From the NCBI GenBank assembly GCA_965220935.1, contig OZ244857.1:3844001-3908000 (forward strand): DNA of 64,000 nucleotides, in the 5' to 3' direction. The notes under the pieces were generated by a model. It had not been told where the DNA came from. It made no database searches and saw nothing but the letters and a program-made list of their open reading frames with translations. Below are positions 56,461-64,000 of the stretch, in pieces; position 1 is the stretch's first letter; each line of letters opens with the position of its first letter. The DNA is from Bin80 sp965220935. Its GTDB lineage: Bacteria > Bacteroidota > Rhodothermia > Rhodothermales > Bin80. The position numbers and the translations under genes are program-made.

Positions 56461-56716
56461 CTCCGCAATTGATGACTACACGATACCCTCCAGAAAGCCC
56501 TTCCTGCTGGGCAATCTTGTTGGCCACTACCAAGAGATGTCCTGCAAGCGCAGCATCCAATCCATCGGTGAGAGACTTGATTGGTTTTCGGGGAACAACT
56601 AGCACATGAGTTGGAGCCTGAGGGGCAACATCTCTGAAGGCGACACATACTTCATCTTGATAAATTTGATCAGAGGGAATCTCTCCACTGATAATACGTT
56701 CAAATAAAGTCGGCAT
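56384..56716 (-). CDS. HIT-family nucleotide hydrolase (HINT-like)
   Basis: A 110-residue histidine-triad protein. The N-terminus MPTLFERIISGEIPSDQIYQ, the central VVPRKPIKSL and the catalytic DHLHVHVLGGR (HxHxH) near residue 95 are typical of HINT, which hydrolyses AMP-lysine-like phosphoramidates. Length is right. It overlaps the start of the outer-membrane protein frame and heads the run toward coaE. Confidence 0.93.
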   Translation of the reverse strand: MPTLFERIISGEIPSDQIYQDEVCVAFRDVAPQAPTHVLVVPRKPIKSLTDGLDAALAGHLLVVANKIAQQEGLSGGYRVVINCGDDGGQSVDHLHVHVLGGRALGWPPG

Positions 56717-56792
56717 ACAACATTAAGCTTAAGACTATACTGAACAAATCAAAGACACCTTCGTTCCATCCTAACTGAAAAATCTAAATAAG

Positions 56793-57227
56793 ATGTCAAA
56801 TGTGTATGTGACTAGAGAGGTGCATTTTAACGCAGCACATCGCCTGCACAACTCTTCAAAATCAGTAAAGTGGAATCAGTCGGTTTTTGGTAGGTGTAAT
56901 AGTGAAAATTGGCATGGTCACAACTATATCCTACAAGTGACAGTTGTGGGGGCCCCCAATCCTGATACAGGTTATGTCATTGATTTGTCTATCTTGAAGC
57001 AGGTGATTCAGGATCAAGTGATCTGTCATTTAGACCATAAAAATCTAAACTTGGATGTGCCTTTTCTAGATGGAATCATACCCTCAACGGAAAATTTGGT
57101 GATTGCGATCTGGAATCAATTATTTGATGCGTTACCTTCTGGAAAGCTTTATCGCATTCGACTCTTTGAAACCCCACGAAATTCAGCTGAATATTATGGC
57201 CCTCTGGGTGCAACCTCTCTAACATAA
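56793..57227 (+). CDS. queD: 6-pyruvoyl-tetrahydropterin synthase / QueD family
   Basis: A 144-residue pterin enzyme. Zinc-binding histidines are in VHFNAAHRLHN near residue 15 and NWHGHNYILQV near 45, the catalytic Asp/His region LDHKNLN near 85, and the C-terminal RIRLFETPRNSAEYYG. Family members make 6-pyruvoyl-tetrahydropterin or 6-carboxy-tetrahydropterin (queuosine). Its stop overlaps the folE start (TAATG), and folE makes its substrate, so the pair is translationally coupled. Biopterin, folate or queuosine use cannot be told apart here. Confidence 0.92.
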   Translation: MSNVYVTREVHFNAAHRLHNSSKSVKWNQSVFGRCNSENWHGHNYILQVTVVGAPNPDTGYVIDLSILKQVIQDQVICHLDHKNLNLDVPFLDGIIPSTENLVIAIWNQLFDALPSGKLYRIRLFETPRNSAEYYGPLGATSLT

Positions 57228-57805
57228 TGTCATCATTTACTGAAAAGGTAACGCAACAAGCTCTAAAAGAGCATTTTCACGAAGTTTTAACCCTTTTGGG
57301 TGAGGATCCCAGACGTGAGGGTTTATTGAAAACCCCTGAGCGGATTGCTAAGTCACTTACTTTTTTGACGGAGGGATATAACATGGATGCCAGAGCAATC
57401 CTCAGATCGGCCATCTTTGAAGAAGAGTATGATGAAATGATTTTGGTGCGCGATATTGATGTGTTTAGCTTGTGCGAGCATCACATGCTCCCTTTTTTCG
57501 GCAAGGCTCATGTTGCGTATATCGCTCGGAATCACATTGTTGGACTCAGTAAGATCCCCAGAGTTGTTGATGTGTACTCAAGGCGTTTGCAGGTGCAGGA
57601 GCGCATGACATTTCAGATCAGGGATGCGATTGATGATGTATTACAGCCTGTTGGAACGGCGGTGGTGATTGAGGCTACCCATCTCTGTATGTCAATGCGT
57701 GGTGTACAAAAGCAGAATGCTGTAACGGCCACCAGTGCCATGAGCGGTGTTTTTCTGTCAGAGGGGACAGCGCGTGCTGAGTTTATGCGGCTGATTCACT
57801 CGTGA
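57227..57805 (+). CDS. folE: GTP cyclohydrolase I
   Basis: A 192-residue enzyme converting GTP to 7,8-dihydroneopterin triphosphate. Zinc site and catalysis are in VFSLCEHHMLPFFGKAHVAY near residue 82, the second zinc Cys in ATHLCMSMRGVQKQNAVT near 150. GEDPRREGLLKTPERIAKS at the start is typical. It overlaps the upstream PTPS gene and ends one base before the convergent yqgE stop. Confidence 0.95.
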   Translation: MSSFTEKVTQQALKEHFHEVLTLLGEDPRREGLLKTPERIAKSLTFLTEGYNMDARAILRSAIFEEEYDEMILVRDIDVFSLCEHHMLPFFGKAHVAYIARNHIVGLSKIPRVVDVYSRRLQVQERMTFQIRDAIDDVLQPVGTAVVIEATHLCMSMRGVQKQNAVTATSAMSGVFLSEGTARAEFMRLIHS

Positions 57806-58369
57806 TCAGTTGAGTCTTGGGTCATGGGGATAATTAGCGACCAATGCATATTCACCACCCATTCTAAGAAGTAGCGAGCGCCAGAGGGTCTTAGGATTGT
57901 GTTCAAAGACCGTCGTTGCACTTGCTCGAGTGACGAACCAGTAATTCCGTTTCAGCTCTTCTTCCAGCTGTCCAGGCCCCCAGCCTGAATGACCGATAAA
58001 AAATCTGATTTGCCCTGAAGTGATGGATCTTTCGCTCATCATATCAATCATATCGTCAACATTTCCAAAAAAAGAAATGTCATCATAAATAGGGAGTGAT
58101 TCTTGAATTTGATCTCCCCGCCGATGAAGAAACGTCAGTTGATCCATGGCAACAGGTCCACCTACATGAATGACATGTTGATCCACATCACAGTCCAAAA
58201 CTGCGTCGGTTGTAATGTCAGTGGGGCGATTGATCACCAAACCCAGACTTCCGTCGGCATCATGGATGCAGATCAAGATCACTGTACGATGAAATGGATC
58301 ATAGGGTTGGCTCGGTGGGCCAAGGAGTAAATCTCCCGTTTGAACCGTTTTTGGATTTAGGTTAATCAT
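57806..58369 (-). CDS. yqgE: YqgE/AlgH family protein
   Basis: A 187-residue protein of the UPF0301/DUF179 family. Signatures are GDLLLGPPSQPYDPFHRTVI near the start, SLGLVINRPTDI, VHVGGPVAMDQLTFLHR and IRFFIGHSGWGPGQLEEEL. AlgH affects alginate and other regulation in Pseudomonas; the molecular role is not known. Its start overlaps the upstream gene by 8 bp. Confidence 0.92.
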   Translation of the reverse strand: MINLNPKTVQTGDLLLGPPSQPYDPFHRTVILICIHDADGSLGLVINRPTDITTDAVLDCDVDQHVIHVGGPVAMDQLTFLHRRGDQIQESLPIYDDISFFGNVDDMIDMMSERSITSGQIRFFIGHSGWGPGQLEEELKRNYWFVTRASATTVFEHNPKTLWRSLLLRMGGEYALVANYPHDPRLN

Positions 58370-58787
58370 TGTTTATGAGCGCTTTCAGGGCTCCACACCA
58401 TTGGTCGGCATTACGGGTAATGGTTGAGACGTTGATATGATGAAATCTTGGAAATAGCTCCATGATCTTCTCAGGAATTTCATTCCATGCATCTTTAATA
58501 ATAAGAGATGTGACCTCGTCGGCTGCAGTTTTGCTCCATAGCCATTTATGACGTAGCTCCTCTGCTCGCTTCCAGTAATTACGTTTATCCCAAATATCGG
58601 CGCTGTGTTCAATTGTTGCATAAATCCCGCGTAGAGAAAAGACAAATAACGCGGTCATGTCTTTTGCCTCATCATCGAAACAGGGTTTTTCAGCCAGTAA
58701 GCGAATCAGTTCTGCACATGTTCGTAGATGTGCATGACGTTCCTTTGCAGGAGTCGTCCCAGTTTGAATCACACGTCCCATCAACAA
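58362..58787 (-). CDS. Conserved hypothetical protein upstream of yqgE
   Basis: A 141-residue, mostly helical protein; translation probably begins at the third codon (MGRVIQTGTTPAKERHAHLR). Tryptophan-rich segments (SADIWDKRNYWKRAEELRHK, WLWSKTAADE) and PEKIMELFPRFHHI are visible but I recognise no family. No signal peptide or membrane helix. The 8-bp overlap with yqgE makes an operon likely. Confidence 0.7.
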   Translation of the reverse strand: MLMGRVIQTGTTPAKERHAHLRTCAELIRLLAEKPCFDDEAKDMTALFVFSLRGIYATIEHSADIWDKRNYWKRAEELRHKWLWSKTAADEVTSLIIKDAWNEIPEKIMELFPRFHHINVSTITRNADQWCGALKALINND

Positions 58788-58990
58788 TAGAGATAGTCTT
58801 TACAAGATACGGTTAAAACTTTAATGATTGAAAGACCTTGGAATTAGAAAACTGGTCAATTATGTGATTGAATCGTTAAATCCTTAGATTTACAAATACG
58901 ACTTCACAGTAGTGTTGTTAATATTGCTGTGAGATCACCTTTCATGAATACACAGAAATAGGTATTGTATAGTCAAATCACACAGAAATT

Positions 58991-59341
58991 ATGAGCACAC
59001 ATTTGAGTCGGCGTAAGTTCCTGCAATGTTTCTTCGCAATCGGATCTGCAGGATCTATCTTAATTGGTTGCACTGATGAGACAGCAGACCTGAACACATC
59101 AGGCGAGAATTTGCGATCGGATCAAGTGTTTAGTTGTTCAGATATCTCAGAATTGACCGGAGCAGAGGCCTCACTAAGAAACACATTTGAGTATACAGAT
59201 CAATCACCTAAGGAGGCGCAGAATTGTGCCAATTGCACGCTCTATATCGCGACTGAATCTGGATGTGGAGGTTGTGCAACCATAAAGGGGCCCATTCATC
59301 CACAGGGGTATTGTACACTCTGGGCAGCGCAGACCACTTAA
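58991..59341 (+). CDS. High-potential iron-sulfur protein (HiPIP)
   Basis: A 116-residue exported electron carrier. The N-terminus SRRKFLQCFFAIGSAGSILI is a twin-arginine signal; the following GC could also be a lipobox. The four cluster cysteines are in NCANCTLY, GGCATIK and PQGYCTLW near residues 78-110, the HiPIP pattern CxxC...C...C. HiPIPs carry electrons to oxidases or reaction centres in the periplasm, as in Rhodothermus. It is monocistronic, upstream of a transporter gene. Confidence 0.88.
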   Translation: MSTHLSRRKFLQCFFAIGSAGSILIGCTDETADLNTSGENLRSDQVFSCSDISELTGAEASLRNTFEYTDQSPKEAQNCANCTLYIATESGCGGCATIKGPIHPQGYCTLWAAQTT

Positions 59342-59376
59342 GTTCACAGCGCGATCTTGAAATGAACTAATCGGGT

Positions 59377-61602
59377 ATGACAACCTCAAGGCAAGGTTAC
59401 GGATTCGGGACATTACCAGTTTTTCTGGCGGGTATCAGCACCATTCTAGGTGCGATTCTGTTTCTTCGATTTGGTTATGCGGTCGCGCATACGGGCTTCT
59501 TCGGGGTGATTGGAATTATTATTCTTGGACATCTTGTAACGATCCCGACGGCTTTAGCTCTTGCTGAAATTGCGACGAATCGAAAGGTAGAGGGCGGGGG
59601 AGAATACTTTATCATTTCGCGATCGTTTGGAAGCACGATCGGGGGGGTGATTGGGGTGTGTTTGTACGTGTCACAGGCAATTTCGGTGGCATTTTATATG
59701 ATTGCATTTGCAGAGGCATTCCTATGGATTGAGCCGTATCTGATGCAGCAATTTGGAATTAACTTTGATCCGCGATTCATCTCCATTCCTGCACTGGTGA
59801 TCTTGTTGGTTCTTGTCATCATGAAGGGAGCAGATTTAGGTGTGAAGATGCTGTATGTCGTTGCAGGCGTTCTTTTTGTTTCCCTATTGATGTTTTTTTT
59901 GGGTTCTCCAGTTGAAGGGTTTAATCCAGAGCTGGTCAGTCTGACAGATAAGGTTGAACGCCCAGATCCGTTCATCATTGTTTTTGCGATTGTATTTCCA
60001 GCGTTCACTGGAATGACGGCAGGGGTTGGATTATCGGGTGATTTGAAAAACCCGAAGAGGTCTCTACCTCGCGGCACATTGTTGGCGACTGTGATTGGGA
60101 TGCTCGTCTATGTTGGGTTAGTCTATAAACTTCATATTAGTGCCTCTCCTGAGACAATGGCACAGGATCCACTGGTCATGGTGCAGGTTTCTATCTGGGG
60201 GCCGGCCATACTAATTGGGTTATGTTGTGCGACACTCAGCAGTGCGATAGGATCTGTATTAGTCGCCCCTCGTACGTTACAGGCCTTGGGTGCAGACCAG
60301 ACATTGCCAGGCAAGAAAGCCAACACATGGTTGTCTCATGGAATCGGAGAGGCAAATGACCCGAGGCATGCGACCATCATTACCGGGGTTTTTGCATTAG
60401 GGATTGTACTGGCTGGGAATGTTGATCTTGTTGCAACGTTGATCTCAATGTTTTTTATGATCACCTATGGTTCGCTGTGTGCCATCAGTTTTTTGGAGCA
60501 TTTTGCGGCGCGTCCAAGTTATCGGCCAAGCTTTCGTTCTCGTTGGTATGTTAGTTTACTGGGCGCGATCCTGTGTTTTTTGCTTATGTTTCAGATCAAT
60601 TTTTTCTTTGCAACCATTGCGATATTGGTCCTAGTGATTTTCTATCAGGCTTTGCGCATCGGCAAGCGTGGGGAAGGGGACTTGGCTTCGTTATTCCAGA
60701 ATGTCATCACGCAGGCGACCAGATATATGCAAATTCGTTTACAGCAGCGCCGTGCAGATATTATTGCCGATGAATGGAGGCCAAGTGTGATCATGGTTAA
60801 TGATCGAACCTTTGACAGGCGTAGCCCTTTGATCATGTTGCACTGGCTGTGTCATCGTTACGGCTTTGGTACGTATGTTCATTATATCAAGGGCCGATTG
60901 ACATCCGATGCGTTTTTTGAAAGTAAATCCGTTAAAGAGCGGCTTCTCAAAATGGCAAGAAAGCAGAACAGCGCGGTCTATATGGACACCGTTGTGAGTC
61001 CATCTATCACTTCTGCACTTGCGCAGACTCTTCAGATTCCTGGTGTATCTGGAATGTCAAACAACTCAATCCTGTTTGAGCTGACTCAGCAAGATTCTAA
61101 GCAGGTCGTCCAGAGCATTGTTGATCAGTGTAAGTTTGCTGCGAATTCGGATATGACATTAATGGTGCTTCGGCATTGCGAGACACATTTTGGAAATCGA
61201 GATTCTATTCATGTCTGGTTGACATGGAATGATAAGGCCAATGCGAATACGATGATTCTTTTGAGTTATATACTACTGGGTCATCCTGATTGGCATCAAG
61301 CTCAAGTGCAAGTATTTGCTGCATTACCGAAAGCAGAGGTGAAAGAGACTCAGCAGGATTTTTCCCAATTGATTGAGGAGGGACGCCTTCCAATTTCGCA
61401 AAAAAATATTGAATACATTGCGACTGATAATCCTGAGGCTTTCCGGAGTCTCATCTATGAGAGATCTGGAGATGCAGCCTTGACGATCATAGGATTCAAT
61501 ATGAATGGGTTGGAGGAGCGCGGGGCTGAGGTATTCAAAAATCACTCAAAATTACATGATGTATTATTTGTGCGTGCGCCGCGACAGATTAAAATAGATT
61601 AA
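59377..61602 (+). CDS. SLC12-like cation-chloride cotransporter / APC-family permease
   Basis: A 741-residue membrane protein. The first 430 residues hold about 12 membrane helices of the amino acid-polyamine-organocation fold; FLAGISTILGAILFLRFGYA and PAFTGMTAGVGLSGDLKNPK are typical of the Na-K-Cl cotransporter branch. The C-terminal 310 residues are soluble with alternating strands and helices (universal-stress-like GERSGDAALTIIGFNMNG). Ion specificity is unknown. No signal of decay. Confidence 0.9.
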   Translation: MTTSRQGYGFGTLPVFLAGISTILGAILFLRFGYAVAHTGFFGVIGIIILGHLVTIPTALALAEIATNRKVEGGGEYFIISRSFGSTIGGVIGVCLYVSQAISVAFYMIAFAEAFLWIEPYLMQQFGINFDPRFISIPALVILLVLVIMKGADLGVKMLYVVAGVLFVSLLMFFLGSPVEGFNPELVSLTDKVERPDPFIIVFAIVFPAFTGMTAGVGLSGDLKNPKRSLPRGTLLATVIGMLVYVGLVYKLHISASPETMAQDPLVMVQVSIWGPAILIGLCCATLSSAIGSVLVAPRTLQALGADQTLPGKKANTWLSHGIGEANDPRHATIITGVFALGIVLAGNVDLVATLISMFFMITYGSLCAISFLEHFAARPSYRPSFRSRWYVSLLGAILCFLLMFQINFFFATIAILVLVIFYQALRIGKRGEGDLASLFQNVITQATRYMQIRLQQRRADIIADEWRPSVIMVNDRTFDRRSPLIMLHWLCHRYGFGTYVHYIKGRLTSDAFFESKSVKERLLKMARKQNSAVYMDTVVSPSITSALAQTLQIPGVSGMSNNSILFELTQQDSKQVVQSIVDQCKFAANSDMTLMVLRHCETHFGNRDSIHVWLTWNDKANANTMILLSYILLGHPDWHQAQVQVFAALPKAEVKETQQDFSQLIEEGRLPISQKNIEYIATDNPEAFRSLIYERSGDAALTIIGFNMNGLEERGAEVFKNHSKLHDVLFVRAPRQIKID

Positions 61603-61779
61603 GTATCAGATCATGAATTCTGGCCGTTTCCACAGTATCTTGAGGATGGGCAACGAGGAGATTAGAAATGACCTGAATGCGACATATTGACAGGCAAATT
61701 AGTCTGAGTCAGATAGCGAAACCATTACAGATCAAGTTATCTCAATGATGATGACAGATATAAATTTAAGGAGGGATAG

Positions 61780-63018
61780 ATGATAGATCACGGATATTCT
61801 GGATCTACGTTCAATGGAGAGGTCAAAGAAGAACATCACGCCCAATCTCCAAATCTTAGAATTACGGTGTTGACGAATGAATATCCGCCAAATATTTACG
61901 GTGGTGCAGGTGTGCATGTCAAGTATCTGGTGCGTGAATTGGCGGCTCATCACAAGGTGCAGGTCTATGCATTCGGGGATCAGAATGTAAAATCGGGAGA
62001 TCTCAATGTTCAGGGTATCTCTGACATTGGAGCACCTGCAGTGAAGGATCCCCGTTTTGAGCGGTTATTTCGTACGCTTCATCGAAATTTATTAATGGGC
62101 GCAATTGCACAGGATACCGATATCATTCATTGTCATACATGGTATTCGCACTGGGCAGGCATTCTGGCTAAGCAGCTCACTGGGGCAAAACTTGTGTTAA
62201 CAACTCATAGTTTAGAGCCTCATAGGCCTTGGAAAGTTGAACAATTAGGTCCTGCATATCATGTGAGTTCATGGATTGAGAAAACGGCCTATCAGGAGGC
62301 AGATGCGGTGATTGCTGTATCGGCGCAAATGAAGGAGGATGTGATATCGCTGTACGGGGTAGATCCTAGGGTTGTTCATGTCATTCCTAATGGCATTGAT
62401 CTGGATGAATATCAGCCCATGTATAATCAATCTGTATTACACGCCTATGGCATTGATCCTGATGTTCCGTATGTCCTATTTGTTGGCAGGATTACTCGAC
62501 AGAAGGGAATCATTCATCTGTTGCAAGCCGTTACCCATCTAGACCCCAGTATGCAGGTGGTCTTGGCAGCAGGTGCGCCTGATACGCCTGAGATTGAGGC
62601 AGAAATGATTCAAGAGGTGGAGAGGCTTCGGCATCATCAGATCGTGTGGATTCGTGAAATGATGCCGTCTTCTGATCTCATTATTCTGTATTCTCATGCA
62701 CAAATCTTTGTATGTCCCTCGGTGTATGAACCATTTGGAATCATCAACCTTGAAGCCATGGCATGCGAAACAGCTGTGGTCGCCTCAGATGTTGGTGGTA
62801 TCCCAATGGTTGTGCAAGATCAAATGACAGGACTCTTAGTTAGGGTAGAGGAGGAAGGGTTTTCAAAAAGGCTTGCAGATAAAATCAATGAGTTGATGAG
62901 CGATCCTGATCGGAGTCGTGAAATGGGATTAAAGGGGCGTGCTCGCGTTGAGGCCCATTTTAGCTGGCGTGCAGTTGCAAACAAGACCTCTGAACTGTTT
63001 CAACAACTGATGGCATAA
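61780..63018 (+). CDS. Glycogen-synthase-like glycosyltransferase (GT4)
   Basis: A 412-residue retaining GT-B glycosyltransferase. Acceptor-side motif LTNEYPPNIYGGAGVHVKYL is near residue 32, VIAVSAQMKEDVISLYG near 186, FVGRITRQKGI near 228 and the donor-site E-x7-E in VYEPFGIINLEAMACETAVV near 311. This branch (GlgA/GlgM-like) uses ADP- or UDP-glucose for alpha-glucan synthesis. A strong Shine-Dalgarno AAGGAGG lies 6-7 bp before the ATG and fixes the start. No branching enzyme is adjacent. Confidence 0.9.
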   Translation: MIDHGYSGSTFNGEVKEEHHAQSPNLRITVLTNEYPPNIYGGAGVHVKYLVRELAAHHKVQVYAFGDQNVKSGDLNVQGISDIGAPAVKDPRFERLFRTLHRNLLMGAIAQDTDIIHCHTWYSHWAGILAKQLTGAKLVLTTHSLEPHRPWKVEQLGPAYHVSSWIEKTAYQEADAVIAVSAQMKEDVISLYGVDPRVVHVIPNGIDLDEYQPMYNQSVLHAYGIDPDVPYVLFVGRITRQKGIIHLLQAVTHLDPSMQVVLAAGAPDTPEIEAEMIQEVERLRHHQIVWIREMMPSSDLIILYSHAQIFVCPSVYEPFGIINLEAMACETAVVASDVGGIPMVVQDQMTGLLVRVEEEGFSKRLADKINELMSDPDRSREMGLKGRARVEAHFSWRAVANKTSELFQQLMA

Positions 63019-63068
63019 GCCATGGACTTGTTCGCCCATCTATGCACGCCATATACTTTGTAACTAAC

Positions 63069-63647
63069 TCACATGGAGCTTGGTGCGTTTGGGGGGAATG
63101 TACAATGCGCCTGAGGGGCATCCATGTTTTTTGATTTGAGCAATTTGTCTCGGAGCTCTAATCCAATGACTTCACGAACTTTATATTCACTTACTCCTTT
63201 TTCATAGGCCACCGTTCTGATTTTGCGACGCTCTTCATCTGAGTAATGGCTGTCATTTTGAACATACTCAAAACTAAACTCTTGGATGTCATATGGATCC
63301 TTGCCCTTCACGTTCTCTCTTACCATATCGGCAAGTTTGCTGGCATAATGATCTGCATTTAATTTTTCTGAAATCTTTTTACCAAGACTTGTCAGTTCAA
63401 TTGGGCTTTGTGAACTTTTCACATCTGGCCCTAATAGTGAAAATACCTTGAGCAGATTGTCATTTATTTTCCGTACATCATGTTTCACTTCCAGCATAAA
63501 TTTCTCAAGGTTATTCAATCTTGCATCCACAGAACCTTCCCAATTTGCTCTACTATCAATTTTTTTTGTTACACTAAGATATAAAGTTATCAAGCCGATG
63601 ATTACGGTAATGATAATTGCAATTGCTGTTATCCAGTCGGGGCTCAT
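63069..63647 (-). CDS. Membrane-anchored coiled-coil protein, unknown
   Basis: A 192-residue protein with one N-terminal membrane helix (WITAIAIIITVIIGLITLYL) followed by a coiled coil (ARLNNLEKFMLEVKHDVRKI) and a charged helical region containing KGKDPYDIQEFSFEYV and SDEERRKIRTVAYEKG. Proteins of this plan are widespread but of unknown function. It is a single gene on the minus strand at the window end. Confidence 0.6.
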   Translation of the reverse strand: MSPDWITAIAIIITVIIGLITLYLSVTKKIDSRANWEGSVDARLNNLEKFMLEVKHDVRKINDNLLKVFSLLGPDVKSSQSPIELTSLGKKISEKLNADHYASKLADMVRENVKGKDPYDIQEFSFEYVQNDSHYSDEERRKIRTVAYEKGVSEYKVREVIGLELRDKLLKSKNMDAPQAHCTFPPNAPSSM

Positions 63648-64000
63648 TGTGGGGACGGTTAATAAGATTAATTACGGTTAACACGAGAAATGTTTACCTA
63701 TCCACTTCCGAGATTGTTCAAAAATACGCATTTCTGAAGTCAGCGACAAACCTTTTCACAGTCGTTGAGTCATCAGCCAACCTTTGGGTATTGTATCATC
63801 AACATGGGTCTGTTTCAGCGTCAAGTATATCTAAAAACCCAAAGTTCATAACAATGAGGCGGTGATATTGGTGAATTCACGGCGAGGGTGAAGCGTAATC
63901 TCAAAAAGAAATGAATTGAGGTTTAGTGAGAATTTAAGTTCAATACGGATTGGCGTGCCCCTATACTAAACAAGCCAGAACCATGAGATTGTTTAGTATC
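63648..64000. other. Gene-free end of window with an inverted repeat
   Basis: No supportable gene. ATACTAAACAA (63963-63973) and TTGTTTAGTAT (63989-63999) form a perfect 11-bp inverted repeat with a 15-nt loop at the very end of the window; it could be an operator or the start of a mobile element beyond it. Confidence 0.45.

Noticed and set aside
1..64000. CRISPR array, tRNA or rRNA genes
   Set aside because: I looked for regularly spaced repeats and T-loop motifs in the gaps and found none. The repeats seen are element ends and island flanks.

Overview
The window looks like a bacterial chromosome from the FCB group, most like Rhodothermota/Balneolota. This is an inference from content: a PorX-type response regulator with a PglZ domain, a relict type IX secretion C-terminal sorting domain, a high-potential iron-sulfur protein, a two-domain PhoR/PhoB pair and a signal-peptide outer-membrane protein. 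I saw no rRNA, tRNA or CRISPR array.

Intact housekeeping blocks alternate with decayed accessory islands. Core blocks: purL-trxA-trxB (5.0-8.7 kb); porX-folC, rho, a HAD phosphatase and proline dehydrogenase on the minus strand (8.7-15.2 kb); ferritin and a metallo-beta-lactamase-fold hydrolase (15.4-16.8 kb); cbpA (19.9-20.6 kb); accC (30.0-31.5 kb); an O-methyltransferase (33.1-33.7 kb); ruvA-asparaginase-trmB divergent from murJ (38.3-42.7 kb); phoB/phoR-like genes, coaE, an outer-membrane protein, HIT protein, PTPS and folE, yqgE, HiPIP, an SLC12-like transporter and a glycogen-synthase-like glycosyltransferase (51.9-63.0 kb).

Accessory islands hold defence and mobile genes, and most are broken. 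They include a GHKL ATPase cut by the window edge, a frameshifted AAA15 ATPase with a decayed PIN-like gene, an N4-cytosine methylase with a frameshifted MjaI-like restriction gene, an OLD-like ATPase-TOPRIM protein, a ruined type I R-M locus, a truncated DISARM drmD, and a frameshifted AAA15 ATPase overlapping a small nuclease-like gene. Core genes show no such lesions, which argues for real decay rather than poor sequence.

Mobile elements: three TnpB elements (1.5-2.95, 31.5-32.9 and 42.95-44.33 kb) plus a relict end (17.5 kb). The best copies have true terminal inverted repeats and 8-bp target duplications. Their tips match those of an IS1595-family element at 26.4-29.05 kb, which carries a methylase and a MamI-like restriction enzyme beside a dead transposase. 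This suggests TnpB here rides DDE-type ends instead of the usual TnpA-type ends. A covarying hairpin at the 3' end of tnpB supports a guide-RNA scaffold.

The most novel-looking system is at 44.9-49.6 kb. A signal-peptide leucine-rich-repeat receptor has a transmembrane helix, a coiled coil and a cytoplasmic GrpE-like domain. It is followed by a lidless Hsp70 and by a TerB-like protein with a degenerate J-like tail. Together they look like a membrane-anchored Hsp70 machine wired to an extracytoplasmic sensor.
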